Shown here: one piece after another, positions 33,878 to 42,621 of the stretch
Layout of the letters: the number at the start of each line of letters is the position of its first letter
Position numbering within the stretch: position 1 is the stretch's first letter
DNA from: Kitasatospora aureofaciens
Lineage (GTDB): Bacteria > Actinomycetota > Actinomycetes > Streptomycetales > Streptomycetaceae
Assembly (NCBI RefSeq): GCF_001188955.3
Contig: NZ_JPRF03000097.1
Span: forward strand, 186,001-250,000
Reading direction: 5' to 3'
Length of the DNA stretch: 64,000 nt
Made by a program: the position numbers and the translations under genes
Notes under the pieces: generated by a model
Seen by the model: only the letters and a program-made list of their open reading frames with translations
Told to the model about the DNA's origin: nothing
Databases searched by the model: none

Positions 33878-34090
33878 TCAGTGCCGTACGCGGAACTCCC
33901 CCGCGCGGACAGCGGTGATGAAGGCCGCCCAGGCATCGGGGGTGAAGAGGAGGCACGGCCCCTGCGGGTCCTTGGAATCGCGGACGGGAAGCAACCCCGG
34001 GAACCCGTCCGCCACTTCGACGCAGGCCCCGGTCTCTCCACTGAACGAGCTCTTCCGCCAGTTCGCACCGCTGAGATCGGGAGTGGACAC
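33878..34090 (-). CDS. DUF397 protein
   Basis: 70 residues. LSGANWRKSSFSGETGACVE and VRDSKDPQGPCLLFTPDAWA with FITAVRAGEF are the complete DUF397 signature (W-x-K-S-S-x-S, V-R-D-S-K-x-P, W-x-x-F). It lies 24 bases after the WhiJ-like regulator gene on the same strand. Such small proteins pair with WhiJ/XRE regulators and modulate development and antibiotic synthesis in Streptomyces. Confidence 0.92.
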   Translation of the reverse strand: MSTPDLSGANWRKSSFSGETGACVEVADGFPGLLPVRDSKDPQGPCLLFTPDAWAAFITAVRAGEFRVRH

Positions 34091-34114
34091 CTTCAGTACC
34101 TCCGGTCGATACCG

Positions 34115-34966
34115 CTACAGCTCTCGTATGACCCGAGTGAGCAGGTCGAGGCTCTCGGAGGCACTCAACGCACTCGAACGCAACGAGTCGAACGTGAGCG
34201 TATAGGCAGACGTCTCCTCGGGCTTCTCCATGTAGAGCATGCCTGCCTGGTGCTCCACACACGCCACGTCGGAGAAAGCGGCTGTGGAGAAGCTGAAGAG
34301 CACGAACGAGCCCATGATTCCGGCATGGGCTCCCGCGGTGAAGGGCAGCACCTGGAGGTCGATGTTCGGGCGGTCGGCCAACTTCCGTAGATGGTCCAGC
34401 TGTTTCCGCAGGACGTGCACGCCGCCTACGTGCCCTCGAAGCGAGGCTTCTCCCAGGATCACGCTGAGCCGCGGCGGCTCAGCGTGATCCAGCACCTTCT
34501 GCCGTTGCAGGCGAACTGCCACGAGCTCGTCGATCCGCTCCGGAGGGATGTCGAACGGCGATGCCCGGTAGACGGCTCGCGCGTAGTCCGCCGTCTGCAA
34601 CAGCCCTGCCACCATCATCGGCTGGAACGAGCGGATGTGGCTGGCGCTCTCTTCGTAATCGATGTAGTCGACGTACGACGGTGGCGTGATATCGAACCGC
34701 TGTGCCCAACCACGTTCAGAACCCTGCCGGTTGAGCGCGACCACTTCCTCCACATAAGCCGGATCGTCCACGCCGTAGAACGTGAGCAGGTCTCGCAGCT
34801 CGCTGCTGGAGATCGGCAGCCAGGCATTCTCCATCCGACTGATCTTGGAGCGATGGCAGTCGATGCGCGCCGCGGCCTCATCCGGAGTCTTGTCCGCCGC
34901 CTCGCGGTGGCGGATGAGCAAGCTTGCTACGCGGCGACGACGGACCGAGGGCCGCGGTTGGCCCAT
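34115..34966 (-). CDS. WhiJ-like XRE regulator (HTH plus DUF5753)
   Basis: 283 residues. The helix-turn-helix is near 12-66 (RVASLLIRHREAADKTPDEA, ARIDCHRSKISRMENAWL). The DUF5753 effector domain follows: YEESASHIRSFQPMMVAGLL, QTADYARAVYRASP, RLSVILGEASLRGHVGG, NIDLQVLPFTAGAHAGIMGS, FVLFSF. Base composition is visibly less GC-rich than neighbouring genes, hinting at separate ancestry or lower expression. It forms the classic trio with DUF397 downstream and a HATPase gene divergently upstream. Confidence 0.92.
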   Translation of the reverse strand: MGQPRPSVRRRRVASLLIRHREAADKTPDEAAARIDCHRSKISRMENAWLPISSSELRDLLTFYGVDDPAYVEEVVALNRQGSERGWAQRFDITPPSYVDYIDYEESASHIRSFQPMMVAGLLQTADYARAVYRASPFDIPPERIDELVAVRLQRQKVLDHAEPPRLSVILGEASLRGHVGGVHVLRKQLDHLRKLADRPNIDLQVLPFTAGAHAGIMGSFVLFSFSTAAFSDVACVEHQAGMLYMEKPEETSAYTLTFDSLRSSALSASESLDLLTRVIREL

Positions 34967-35166
34967 GTGATCAACTCCCCATCAAGAAGCGGAACTGATG
35001 CCAGATTACTCGGAAATCAAGATCGGAAAATGTTCCATCAGGAAATCTTGCGAATGATCTTCCGGTGGGCGCATGCTACTCACGGTCGATGAGGTGAACA
35101 CTCTCTGCGATCGACCGCCGGGTATCCCTTTGCCCGATCCGCATCCCCACCGGAGGTGGCTCCGCC

Positions 35167-35604
35167 ATGCCTGAAACTGACGCGCCCGTCGGTCCGACCG
35201 CCGTCCGCAGCTGCTGGTTCCCGCGATCCTGCCGCTCGCCGTTGCTCGCGCGGCGGATGCTGCGCGAGCTGCTCGCCACTGTGCCGGGCGGCGACCGCTA
35301 CTCGGAGGTCGGCGAGTTGCTCGCCACGGAGCTGGTGGGCAACGCCGTGCTGCACTCGGGCATGCCGGGCCGGCTGATCCGGGTGTCCTTCGACGTCGAC
35401 GCCATCCGGCTGCGCATCGAGGTCCACGACGCGAGCGACCGGCCCCCGCTTCCGCAGCAGCCCGATCCCACGGCCGGGTGCGGGCGCGGGCTGCTCCTCG
35501 TGGAAGCCCTCGCCACGCAATGGGGCCACTTCCCGCGCCCGGGCGGTGTGGGGAAGGTGGTGTGGTGCGAGTGCGCAGCCGCGCCACTCGTGGTGAAGCC
35601 GTGA
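35167..35604 (+). CDS. HATPase_c anti-sigma-like ATP-binding protein
   Basis: 145 residues from ATG 35167 (GGAGGTGG 6-7 bases upstream). The Bergerat fold is seen as ATELVGNAVLHSG (N box), IEVHDASDRPP (G1) and GCGRGLLLVEALATQWG (G2). The kinase dimerisation domain is absent, as in RsbW/SpoIIAB-like and AbaA-type proteins. It is divergent from the WhiJ-like gene, its usual partner. Whether it phosphorylates an antagonist or only binds a regulator is unknown. Confidence 0.88.
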   Translation: MPETDAPVGPTAVRSCWFPRSCRSPLLARRMLRELLATVPGGDRYSEVGELLATELVGNAVLHSGMPGRLIRVSFDVDAIRLRIEVHDASDRPPLPQQPDPTAGCGRGLLLVEALATQWGHFPRPGGVGKVVWCECAAAPLVVKP

Positions 35605-35742
35605 GTCCGATAGGCCGCAGGGCGGGGCCGCGGTGGTGTCCACGGCCCCGCCCTGTCCAGTGGACCCCCCGCGCGGAGCGAAGGGTGGGTCTGCGTCGCT
35701 GCTTCGGCCGACCGCAGCAGCGAGGGCATCGTCCGGACTCTC

Positions 35743-35775
35743 GCGCGGGAAGTCGGCCCGGCCGACTTCCCGCGC
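35743..35775. terminator. 33-base near-perfect palindrome between convergent genes
   Basis: GCGCGGGAAGTCGGCC (35743-35758) and its exact complement (35760-35775) with a one-base centre, between the HATPase gene and the convergent wHTH gene. The GCGGGAAGTCGG core recurs at 13640 and 12898. Confidence 0.7.
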
Positions 35776-35796
35776 AGCGGGCGGAGGCGGCCCGGG

Positions 35797-36141
35797 TCAG
35801 GGCTGGGGCGGGTGGTGGTCCAAGGTGGCGGCCAGGGCGGTGGCGGTGGCGGCGATGCGTTGCAGTTCGGCCAGGTGGGCGGCCAGGGCGCGGCGGCCCT
35901 CGGGGCTGAGGCGCAGCCAGGTGCGGGGGCGTTTGCCGACGTAGCCGCGGCGGACCTTGACGTAGGAGGCGGCCTCCAGGGTGCTGACCACCTTGCTCAG
36001 CGCCGACTCCGAGACCCCGCAGTTCTCCCGTACGGTACGGAACTCCGCCTCGGCGCAGCCGGAGAGGAAGGCCACCACGGTGAGCCGGGTGGGCTGGTGG
36101 ATCAGCTCGTCGAACGCCGGGGCGGGCGGTTCGGCGTTCAC
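35797..36141 (-). CDS. MarR/ArsR-like winged-helix regulator
   Basis: 114 residues from GTG 36141, which overlaps the upstream membrane gene stop as GTGA. FDELIHQPTRLTVVAFLSGC, AEFRTVRENCGVSESALSKV and VSTLEAASYVKVRRGYVGKR with WLRLSPEGRRAL show a complete winged helix of the transcriptional-regulator type found beside small membrane proteins. It probably controls the coupled gene. Confidence 0.8.
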   Translation of the reverse strand: MNAEPPAPAFDELIHQPTRLTVVAFLSGCAEAEFRTVRENCGVSESALSKVVSTLEAASYVKVRRGYVGKRPRTWLRLSPEGRRALAAHLAELQRIAATATALAATLDHHPPQP

Positions 36142-36596
36142 TCGGCGCCCGCCCGCGCCCGCTTGCGGCGCAGCAGCAGCAGGTGGGCGAGGCCGCAGGT
36201 GGGGCCGAGGGCGAGCAGGAACCCGGCAGGGCCGTACGACAGGGCCAGCACCCCGGACACGGCCAGCGCCGGCAGGTGGGCCGCCGCGGCCGGGAACCAG
36301 GCGCCCGGGCGCGGCAGGGCCGGGACGATCCCGGGCCGGTGCTCGACCCGGTGGCTGACCACGACGTGGCCGATCAGGGCCGCAGCCGCGGCCAGTTGCA
36401 GTCCGGCGGCCGGCAGCCAGAGCCGTTCCGGCAGCAGGACCGACAGACCGAACAGGACGAACCCCAGCGCGAACAGCCCGGCGGCCGTCGCCGGGTACCA
36501 GCCCGGCAGCGGACGGGGACGGGCCGCCGCCCGGGCCCGGCGCGCGGTGCGCAGGGCGGCGAGGGCATCCGCGGGGTCGACGTGGTGAACTGCCAT
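36138..36596 (-). CDS. Four-span integral membrane protein
   Basis: 152 residues from ATG 36596 (GGAGA upstream). Spans are about 35-55, 60-82, 97-117 and 120-140 (YPATAAGLFALGFVLFGLSV, LWLPAAGLQLAAAAALIGHV, WFPAAAAHLPALAVSGVLAL, AGFLLALGPTCGLAHLLLL), with a basic tail RRKRARAG. It is coupled to the wHTH regulator gene by GTGA. The function is unknown. Confidence 0.75.
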   Translation of the reverse strand: MAVHHVDPADALAALRTARRARAAARPRPLPGWYPATAAGLFALGFVLFGLSVLLPERLWLPAAGLQLAAAAALIGHVVVSHRVEHRPGIVPALPRPGAWFPAAAAHLPALAVSGVLALSYGPAGFLLALGPTCGLAHLLLLRRKRARAGAE

Positions 36597-36854
36597 CAGG
36601 TCTCCAACTCGGTTGTTCCCTGGCGCGGTTGTGCGGTGCCCCGCGATCCTGGCATTTACTTTCCCACCGGGCAAGTACTAGCGTGGCGGGCATGCGCACG
36701 GGGGGAGGCGAGGGCTCGACCCGCGACGACGCCGCAGCCGGAGCAGGCCGAACGGGCCGGAGCAGGCCGGACAGGCCGGCGGCGAACCGGCGACTCGGGG
36801 GGCCGGACCGCGGATGCGCTACCACGACCCTGAACGGAAGAAAGAGGAACCACC

Positions 36855-37169
36855 GTGTTCAACCCGCTGTCCAACCGCGCCAAGCCGGCCAACCTCGAAG
36901 CCCTCCAGGCAGCCCTGCAGGCCGCCCTGGACGCCGCCGACCAGGACGAACTGGCGGGCCTGCGCCGCGCGATCCGGATCGTGGAGGACTTCGTCCCCGC
37001 CGGCGGCGCGGCCGGGGTGGACTGGGCGCGCAACGTCCTGGCGCTGGCCGGCATCGACCCCCGTACGGCCGAGATCAAGGCCGTCCGCGAGCTGCGCACC
37101 GCACGCCCCGGCCTGAGCCTCAAGGAGGCCGTCGCGCTGGTCAAGGCGCTGACCGCGCAGGCCGGTTGA
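36855..37169 (+). CDS. Small protein with bL12 C-terminal-like tail
   Basis: 104 residues from GTG 36855 (AGAGGAAC upstream). Helical N-terminal half (NLEALQAALQAALDAADQDE). The end reads EIKAVRELRTARPGLSLKEA then VALVKAL, which mirrors the K-I-x-V-I-K-x-V-R-x-x-T-G-L-G-L-K-E-A motif of ribosomal protein L7/L12. In L12 that face binds translation factors. It is a free-standing homologue in the cytosol; the role is not established. Confidence 0.7.
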   Translation: MFNPLSNRAKPANLEALQAALQAALDAADQDELAGLRRAIRIVEDFVPAGGAAGVDWARNVLALAGIDPRTAEIKAVRELRTARPGLSLKEAVALVKALTAQAG

Positions 37170-37363
37170 GACGCTGCGGCACAACGCCACCGCTGAAGCC
37201 GCGGCCGAGGCGCTACGGCGCAGGCGCTACGCCGGGACGGCTAGGGCTGGGTGGGTACCGGGCAGGCAGGGTTCGCGCGCTATCGCCCGGCGGAGCTCGT
37301 CCCCGGCTTCGCCCGACAGCGGCCCTACGGCTCCAGGCGGGGGTCGTCGATGTCGACGGCGGC

Positions 37364-38674
37364 TCACCGCAGCGCCCCTGCGGCGCTTGCGGCGCGGGCC
37401 CGTTCGGCGCGGGCGCGGGTGCGGACCTCGGCGACGGCGGGGCAGGTGGCGTAGACCCGGGCCAGGTGGGCGAGGTGCTCGGCCTCGCCGTCCATGGTGT
37501 CCGTGACGGTCGTCCCGGGCACGGCGGACAGGACGGCTTCCGGTGCGGCGGCTTCCGGTACGGCGCCGGAAGCGGCCAGCTCCAGGGCGGCGGCCAGCGC
37601 CGCCGCCTCCGCGGTGGCGGCGGCGTGGTCGCAGGGCGGCGGGAAGCGGCGGGTGGCCTGGTCGAGCCACTGGGCGGTGCGCGGGTCGCAGTGCTGGCGC
37701 AGGATCAGGCGCGCGTCGTGGATCTCGATGATCCGCCGGTAGAGCGCGAACTGCGGGTCGCGCGGGGGCAGCGGAAGGCGGCGGGCCGGGTCGAGGGCGA
37801 TCTGCGGCAGCACGGTGTGCAGGTCGCGCCAGAGCGGGGTGAGCGCCCGGTAGCGGCGGTGGGCGTGCACCCAGCCCCGTACCGCCCCGGCCGCGGCCGG
37901 CCACAGCGTACTGCCCAGGCCCGCGGCGATCAGGGCCGCGCACAGCCCGCCCAGGACGGCGCACAGCGTGTCCTCGGGGCCGTCCTGGATGCCGGTGGCG
38001 GCCGCGCGCAGCACGTCGTCCATGCTCCAGGCGTTCCACAGCAGCCCGGCCACCAGCCCGCCGGTCAGCAGCCGCAGCCCGGTGCCCAGGCGCCCGGGGC
38101 CGGCCGCCCGGGCGCGCCGGACCAGTTCGCGCAGCAGCGCGACCAGGCACACGGTGGTGTGGAGCATGCCCACGGCGGTGTACCCGGCCAGCGCCAGGCG
38201 CGCGGACAGCTCGGGACCGACGGTCAGGTCCTCGCCCGACAGGCCCGGCGCGGCCGCGGTGATCAGCGCCAGCCGCAGCCCCAGCACCGTGCCCAGCAGG
38301 GCCAGGCCGCCCCGCACCTCGTGGCGGTGCACGGCGCGGGCGGCGTTCCCGGCGGCCTCGGCGTTGCCGGCCTGTGCGGCGTGCGCGGCGGCGTCGGCCG
38401 CCCGCAGTGCCGGTGCGAGCAGCCGGATCGCCGCGGCCGCGCCGTCGCGCAGCCCGTCGCCGAGCACGATCGCCAGCACCGCGAGCACCGCAACCCCCGT
38501 GCTCTGCACCGCCCGTATCGTCGGCGGGGCGAGCACCAGCAGGGCGGCGCCCAGCAGCGCGGTGCCGTAACAGGTGTAGCGGGCGGTGGCGCGGGAGTCG
38601 ATGCGGCTGCGCGCGAAGTGGGCGGCGCTCAGCACGAAGAACAGGCCGACGGGGTAGAGGGCCAGGTTGCTCAC
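37364..38674 (-). CDS. MAB_1171c family putative transporter
   Basis: 436 residues from GTG 38674, overlapping the ImmA/IrrE gene stop as GTGA. Seven to eight hydrophobic spans are seen in the first ~270 residues (LYPVGLFFVLSAAHFA, LLGAALLVLAPP, VAVLAVLAIVLGDGL, ALAGYTAVGMLHTTVCLVAL, LLTGGLVAGLLWNAWSM). A cytosolic domain then begins YRALTPLWRDLHTVLPQIAL (the family signature). It is the third gene of the XRE/ImmA-IrrE/MAB_1171c set, a recurring actinobacterial arrangement. The substrate is unknown. Confidence 0.85.
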   Translation of the reverse strand: MSNLALYPVGLFFVLSAAHFARSRIDSRATARYTCYGTALLGAALLVLAPPTIRAVQSTGVAVLAVLAIVLGDGLRDGAAAAIRLLAPALRAADAAAHAAQAGNAEAAGNAARAVHRHEVRGGLALLGTVLGLRLALITAAAPGLSGEDLTVGPELSARLALAGYTAVGMLHTTVCLVALLRELVRRARAAGPGRLGTGLRLLTGGLVAGLLWNAWSMDDVLRAAATGIQDGPEDTLCAVLGGLCAALIAAGLGSTLWPAAAGAVRGWVHAHRRYRALTPLWRDLHTVLPQIALDPARRLPLPPRDPQFALYRRIIEIHDARLILRQHCDPRTAQWLDQATRRFPPPCDHAAATAEAAALAAALELAASGAVPEAAAPEAVLSAVPGTTVTDTMDGEAEHLAHLARVYATCPAVAEVRTRARAERARAASAAGALR

Positions 38675-39252
38675 GGCCGCCCCTCCTTCGGCTCGCCGTC
38701 CTCCGGTTCGCCGCCCTTGGGCTCCCCGCCGCCCTTGGGCTCCCCGCTGTCCGTCCGTTCGCCGTCGGCGGGCTGCGGGCCGCGGCCGCTGCTCAGCAGC
38801 AGGCCCAGCGCGTCCAGCGAACCGTGGGCCGGGGCCTTCCCCGGACCGCCGGCGGCGTCCGCCCGGTCCGCCCGGTTCAGGATCAGCGAGGCCAGCAGCT
38901 CCGCCTCCCGCTCCTGCGGCTCGTCGTAGCTGGTGCGCCCCAGCACCCGCTGCACCAGCGCGGGGGAGAGGTTGGGCAGCAGCGCGGCGGCCGGTGCCAG
39001 CGGCGCGGACCCGGCGTGGTCGAGCAGCAGGTGCGCGATCTCGTGCACCAGGATGTGCCGCTGGTGCAGTGCGCCGGTGTCCGCCGCGTACAGGATGTAG
39101 TCCGCCTCCAGCGTGGAGACCAGCAGCCCGCAGGGGGCGTGCGGACGGGCCGCCACCGGCAGCAGCTCGATCGGCCGTCCGCGCCGCACGGCGAGCTGCT
39201 CCAGCAGCGCCACCGGGTCGAACGGGCGCGGCAGCTCCAGCTGTTCGGCCAT
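38671..39252 (-). CDS. ImmA/IrrE family metallopeptidase
   Basis: 193 residues from ATG 39252. Zinc motif HILVHEIAHLLLDH at residues 66-79 (HEIAH at 70-74), with helices before and after as in IrrE/ImmA. The last ~30 residues are a Gly/Glu/Pro/Lys repeat (GEPKGGGEPKGGEPEDGEPK), probably disordered. Members of this family cleave partner XRE repressors, and an XRE gene lies directly upstream on the same strand. It is coupled to the transporter gene by GTGA. Confidence 0.9.
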   Translation of the reverse strand: MAEQLELPRPFDPVALLEQLAVRRGRPIELLPVAARPHAPCGLLVSTLEADYILYAADTGALHQRHILVHEIAHLLLDHAGSAPLAPAAALLPNLSPALVQRVLGRTSYDEPQEREAELLASLILNRADRADAAGGPGKAPAHGSLDALGLLLSSGRGPQPADGERTDSGEPKGGGEPKGGEPEDGEPKEGRP

Positions 39253-39421
39253 CCGGCGACATCGCCGCAGCGTGGACCGGTAGCCCCGGCCACCCCATAA
39301 GTCACCCCACAAGCCGAGCTCCCCTCCAGCTCCACCCCTACGCACGTCCCAGGCCCCGGGCCCCGGGCCCAGCCCGTCCGGGCCCCGGTCGACAGCGCCC
39401 GGGGCCGACGGACTCCCGCTC

Positions 39422-39955
39422 TCAGGACGAGGGGCGTTTGCGCGCCGCGTCCCGGCGGGCGATCACGTCGACCAGTTCGCTGACGGTGTCCAGCCCCTCC
39501 GGCGACAGGCCCACCGCCCGCAGCGCCAGGCTGCGCACGCCCGCGTCGCGCAGCGCGCCCAGCAGTGCCAGCTCCTTGGCGATCTCGGCGCCCTGCCGCT
39601 CGTCGAAGAAGTACGCGGGCGGGACCTGGAAGAAGTGGGCCAGCGCCTCCAGGTGACGCTTGGTCGGGTTGTCCCGGCGCCCGGTGCGCAGCTGCCACAG
39701 GTAGGTGGTGGAGAAGGACTCCCCGGTCGCCTCGCGGCAGGCCCGGGCCACCTCCTCGTTGGTGTACTGCTCGCGGTCGGGGCGGCGGACGGTGTGGAAC
39801 AGCGCCTCGATCCGGGCCGCGAGCCCGCTCGCCTCCGCGCTCGCCGGAAGGCCCTCGTCCCCGTCCCCGCCCCCGGGGCCGTCCCCGGGGCTGTTCAGCT
39901 CCGGTGGAGCGCCCTCGGGTTCCACCTCAACGCCGTCCCCCGTCGACTCCGCCAT
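39422..39955 (-). CDS. XRE family regulator, partner of ImmA/IrrE
   Basis: 177 residues. An acidic disordered leader (~45 residues) precedes the helix-turn-helix: RIEALFHTVRRPDREQYTNE, EVARACREATGESFSTTYLW, QLRTGRRDNPTKRHLEALAH, FFQVPPAYFF. The tail ends in basic residues. It is first in the set with the metallopeptidase and the membrane protein, and is the likely cleavage substrate. Known ImmA/ImmR logic suggests stress-triggered derepression. Confidence 0.88.
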   Translation of the reverse strand: MAESTGDGVEVEPEGAPPELNSPGDGPGGGDGDEGLPASAEASGLAARIEALFHTVRRPDREQYTNEEVARACREATGESFSTTYLWQLRTGRRDNPTKRHLEALAHFFQVPPAYFFDERQGAEIAKELALLGALRDAGVRSLALRAVGLSPEGLDTVSELVDVIARRDAARKRPSS

Positions 39956-40369
39956 TCCCCACCTTCCTCACACCCGGGCCCTCCGCGCCGCGACCTCGAC
40001 GGACGGGCAGGGCCGGCCAGGTCACGATAGCCGAACGGCATCAGCTGGCATGGATCCGAAGATACCCGCAATCAACTCCAGTTGACCCGCGTAACGGCGA
40101 CTGACATCCTGGACGGGCAGCCCGCGGGCGCCGTCGACCAACCTGATGTCTCATCAGACCACGTCCTGGCGGCGGCTGTTGCCCCGTCGCGCGGCGCCCC
40201 GCGTCCCGCACCGCCACCGCCGCCCGCCTCCGCGCCCTCCCGCCGCACCCGCTCTCCGCCCGGGCCGCCCGTACGGCCCGGGCGGCCGCACCGAGCCCGC
40301 GTACGCCCCGGAACCGCCCGGTCACCGCCCGGTCGCCGTCCGTCCGCTCCTCCGTGCGTCCCGCATCCG
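39956..40369. other. Intergenic region
   Basis: The left ~130 bases are the least GC-rich part and should carry the XRE promoter. On the plus strand TTGACC, 17 bases and CATCCT stand at 40083-40111. The remainder is Arg/Pro-rich in all frames with no gene recognised. Confidence 0.4.
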
Positions 40370-40597
40370 TTGACCCCTGAGGACAGCCGGACGCTCGCCC
40401 TGGAACACCGCCCGTGCGGCCGCAGCCGGCAGCCCAACCCGCGCACCACCCCCGGGCCGCTCACCGAACACGACGGCGTGCGCAGCCAGTTGCTCACCAG
40501 CAGCGACCGCCACTGGCCGGGCAAGCCGCTGGACTACGTCGACTTCGTGCTGCGCCTGGACCGGCCGGCCACCGGCCCGGGGCGGGGCGGCGGCTAA
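40370..40597 (+). CDS. Possible small protein of unknown family
   Basis: A 75-codon frame from TTG 40370 with nearly all G/C third positions: EDSRTLALEHRPCGRSRQPN, PRTTPGPLTEHDGVRSQLLT, SSDRHWPGKPLDYVDFVLRL. The start is weak (TTG, no ribosome-binding site), and the true start or a missing 5' part may lie upstream. It ends 44 bases before the aldo/keto reductase start. Confidence 0.4.
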   Translation: MTPEDSRTLALEHRPCGRSRQPNPRTTPGPLTEHDGVRSQLLTSSDRHWPGKPLDYVDFVLRLDRPATGPGRGGG

Positions 40598-40641
40598 AGT
40601 CCCAGGTGAGCACCCCCGCGCCCGCCCGAGGAGACCCCGCC

Positions 40642-41682
40642 GTGCCGACCGACCCCGCCGCCACCACGCCCGACGCCGACGCCGACGCCCGCCCGCAGGC
40701 CGCGGGCCCGCACGCCGCGCGCCCGCGGGCCGCGCGCCTGGGACTGGGCACCGCGGCGGTCGGCCGCCCCGGCTACATCACCCTCGGCCGCGCGGACGAC
40801 CTGCCCGCCGAGCGCACCGTCGAGGCCCTGCGCGAACGCACCCACGCCCTGCTCGACGCCGCGTACGCCGCCGGCGTGCGCTACCTCGACACCGCCCGCT
40901 CCTACGGCCGCGCCGAGGAGTTCCTCGCCCAGTGGCTCGCCGAACACCCCGAGGCCGCGGCCGAGGTGACGGTCGGCAGCAAGTGGGGCTACACCTACAC
41001 GGCCGACTGGCGCACCAGCGGCGTCGCCGCGCACGAGGTCAAGGAGCACTCGACGGCGGTGTACGACCGCCAGATCCGCGAGACCCGCGCCCTGCTCGGC
41101 CCCCACCTGGACGTCTACCTCGTCCACTCGGTCACCGCCGACAGCCCCGCCCTCACCGACCCCGCCCTGCACCGGCGCCTGGCCGGCCTCGCCGCCGAGG
41201 GCGTGCGGGTGGGCCTGTCCACCAGCGGCCCCGCCCAGGCCGAGGCCATCCGCCGGGCGCTGGCCGTCACCGTGGACGGCCGCCCGCTGTTCACCGCCGT
41301 CCAGGCCACCTGGAACCTGCTGGAGACCTCCGCCGCCCCCGCCCTCGCCGAGGCCCACCGGGCCGGCTGGCTGGTCGTGGTCAAGGAGGGCATGGCCAAC
41401 GGCCGCCTGGCCGGCCGCAACGCCACCGGCCCCGACACCGCCGCCCTGCGCACCCTCGCCGCCCGCACCGCCACCGCCCCCGACGCCCTCGCCCTGGCCG
41501 CAGCCGCCGCCCAGCCCTGGGCCGACGTCGTCCTGTCCGGCGCCGCCACCCTCGACCAGCTCACCTCCAACCTCGCCGCCGCCGAGGTGGTCCTCGGCCC
41601 CGAGGACCTCGCCCCGCTGGCCGCGATGGCCGAACCCGCCGAGGACTACTGGCGCACCCGCTCGTCGCTGCCCTGGGCCTGA
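40642..41682 (+). CDS. Aldo/keto reductase
   Basis: 346 residues from GTG 40642 (GAGGAG 8 bases upstream). The active-site residues fit: RYLDTARSYGRAEEF (Asp, Tyr), VTVGSKWGY (Lys) and VYLVHSVTAD (His). A ~30-residue Ala/Asp/Pro leader precedes the barrel strand RLGLGTAAVG. It is an NADPH-dependent cytosolic reductase of the AKR superfamily; the substrate is unknown. Convergent with the next gene. Confidence 0.85.
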   Translation: MPTDPAATTPDADADARPQAAGPHAARPRAARLGLGTAAVGRPGYITLGRADDLPAERTVEALRERTHALLDAAYAAGVRYLDTARSYGRAEEFLAQWLAEHPEAAAEVTVGSKWGYTYTADWRTSGVAAHEVKEHSTAVYDRQIRETRALLGPHLDVYLVHSVTADSPALTDPALHRRLAGLAAEGVRVGLSTSGPAQAEAIRRALAVTVDGRPLFTAVQATWNLLETSAAPALAEAHRAGWLVVVKEGMANGRLAGRNATGPDTAALRTLAARTATAPDALALAAAAAQPWADVVLSGAATLDQLTSNLAAAEVVLGPEDLAPLAAMAEPAEDYWRTRSSLPWA

Positions 41683-41757
41683 GGGAGACGGCGGCCCCGC
41701 CGCGCCCGGTGTCCGGGGCGGCGGGCCGGCCCTTCTGCTCTCCTCAGCCGGCGCCGG

Positions 41758-42621
41758 TCACGACCCGGACGGCAGGAGCGCGGCGACCTCCGCCAGCACC
41801 CGGGCCGCCGGCGCCGGGTCCACCAGCCACTTCAGGTGGCTGCTGGTCAGCGTGCGGACGTCGTAGGGGTTCTGCGGCGTCAGCGCGTCGCCCTCGCGGA
41901 TCATCCGGTCCTGCATGGCCGGCGGCACGCTGGTGTCCTCGCTCAGCCGGACGTACGTCCTGGGGATCCGCCCCCAGCTGTCGGCCTGCGCCCGGTCGTC
42001 GGGGGTTCCGGCGTCGAGGTTCTCGTCGGGCTGGAAGGTGTTGAGGAAGACCATGAACTCCTCGTCCGTCCCGTCGGCGAGGAAGGCCGCCTTGAAGGAC
42101 GCCAGGACGCCGGGGTCGGCCGTGCGGAAGTTGCAGCGCAGCAGCCCGAGTTCGGCGGGATTGCCGACCATCGCCGAGGCCAGCCCCCGGGCGTCGACGG
42201 CGGCCATCTCGGGCTCGGCGTAGTAGGCGCTGACGTCGAGGTCGACGGGGCACCAGGAGGAGACGTAGACGATGCGGTCGATCAGGTCGGGCCGCCGGTT
42301 GGCCGCGACGGTGGCCGTCACACCGCCGCGGCTGTGCGAGACGAGGATGACCGGACCGTTGCGCTTGGCCCGCTCCAGTATCCCGATCAGGTGCGCGGCG
42401 TTGTCGGCGAGCGTGACGCCCTTGATGGCCCCGGGCGCGCAGGCGAGCCCCGCGAGGTCCTGCGGCGCCTGGTAGGCGCCCGGGTACGTCGCGGCGAACC
42501 CGTGCCCCGGGAGGTCGACCGCGACGGAGCGGTGGCCCAGCAGGCCCAGTTCGGCCTGGAGCGGTGCGAAGGAGAAGGAGTTCGCGAAAGCTCCGTGAAC
42601 CAGTACGAACGTCGGTTGCAT
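41758..42621 (-). CDS. Alpha/beta hydrolase
   Basis: 287 residues from ATG 42621. FVLVHGAFANSFSF (oxyanion HG), VAVDLPGHGF and LVSHSRGGVTA with Ser97 as nucleophile. The catalytic His is in LTSSHLKWL near residue 266. There is no signal peptide, so it is cytosolic. The layout is typical of small esterases and MhpC-like hydrolases. It has no evident operon partner. Confidence 0.87.
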   Translation of the reverse strand: MQPTFVLVHGAFANSFSFAPLQAELGLLGHRSVAVDLPGHGFAATYPGAYQAPQDLAGLACAPGAIKGVTLADNAAHLIGILERAKRNGPVILVSHSRGGVTATVAANRRPDLIDRIVYVSSWCPVDLDVSAYYAEPEMAAVDARGLASAMVGNPAELGLLRCNFRTADPGVLASFKAAFLADGTDEEFMVFLNTFQPDENLDAGTPDDRAQADSWGRIPRTYVRLSEDTSVPPAMQDRMIREGDALTPQNPYDVRTLTSSHLKWLVDPAPAARVLAEVAALLPSGS

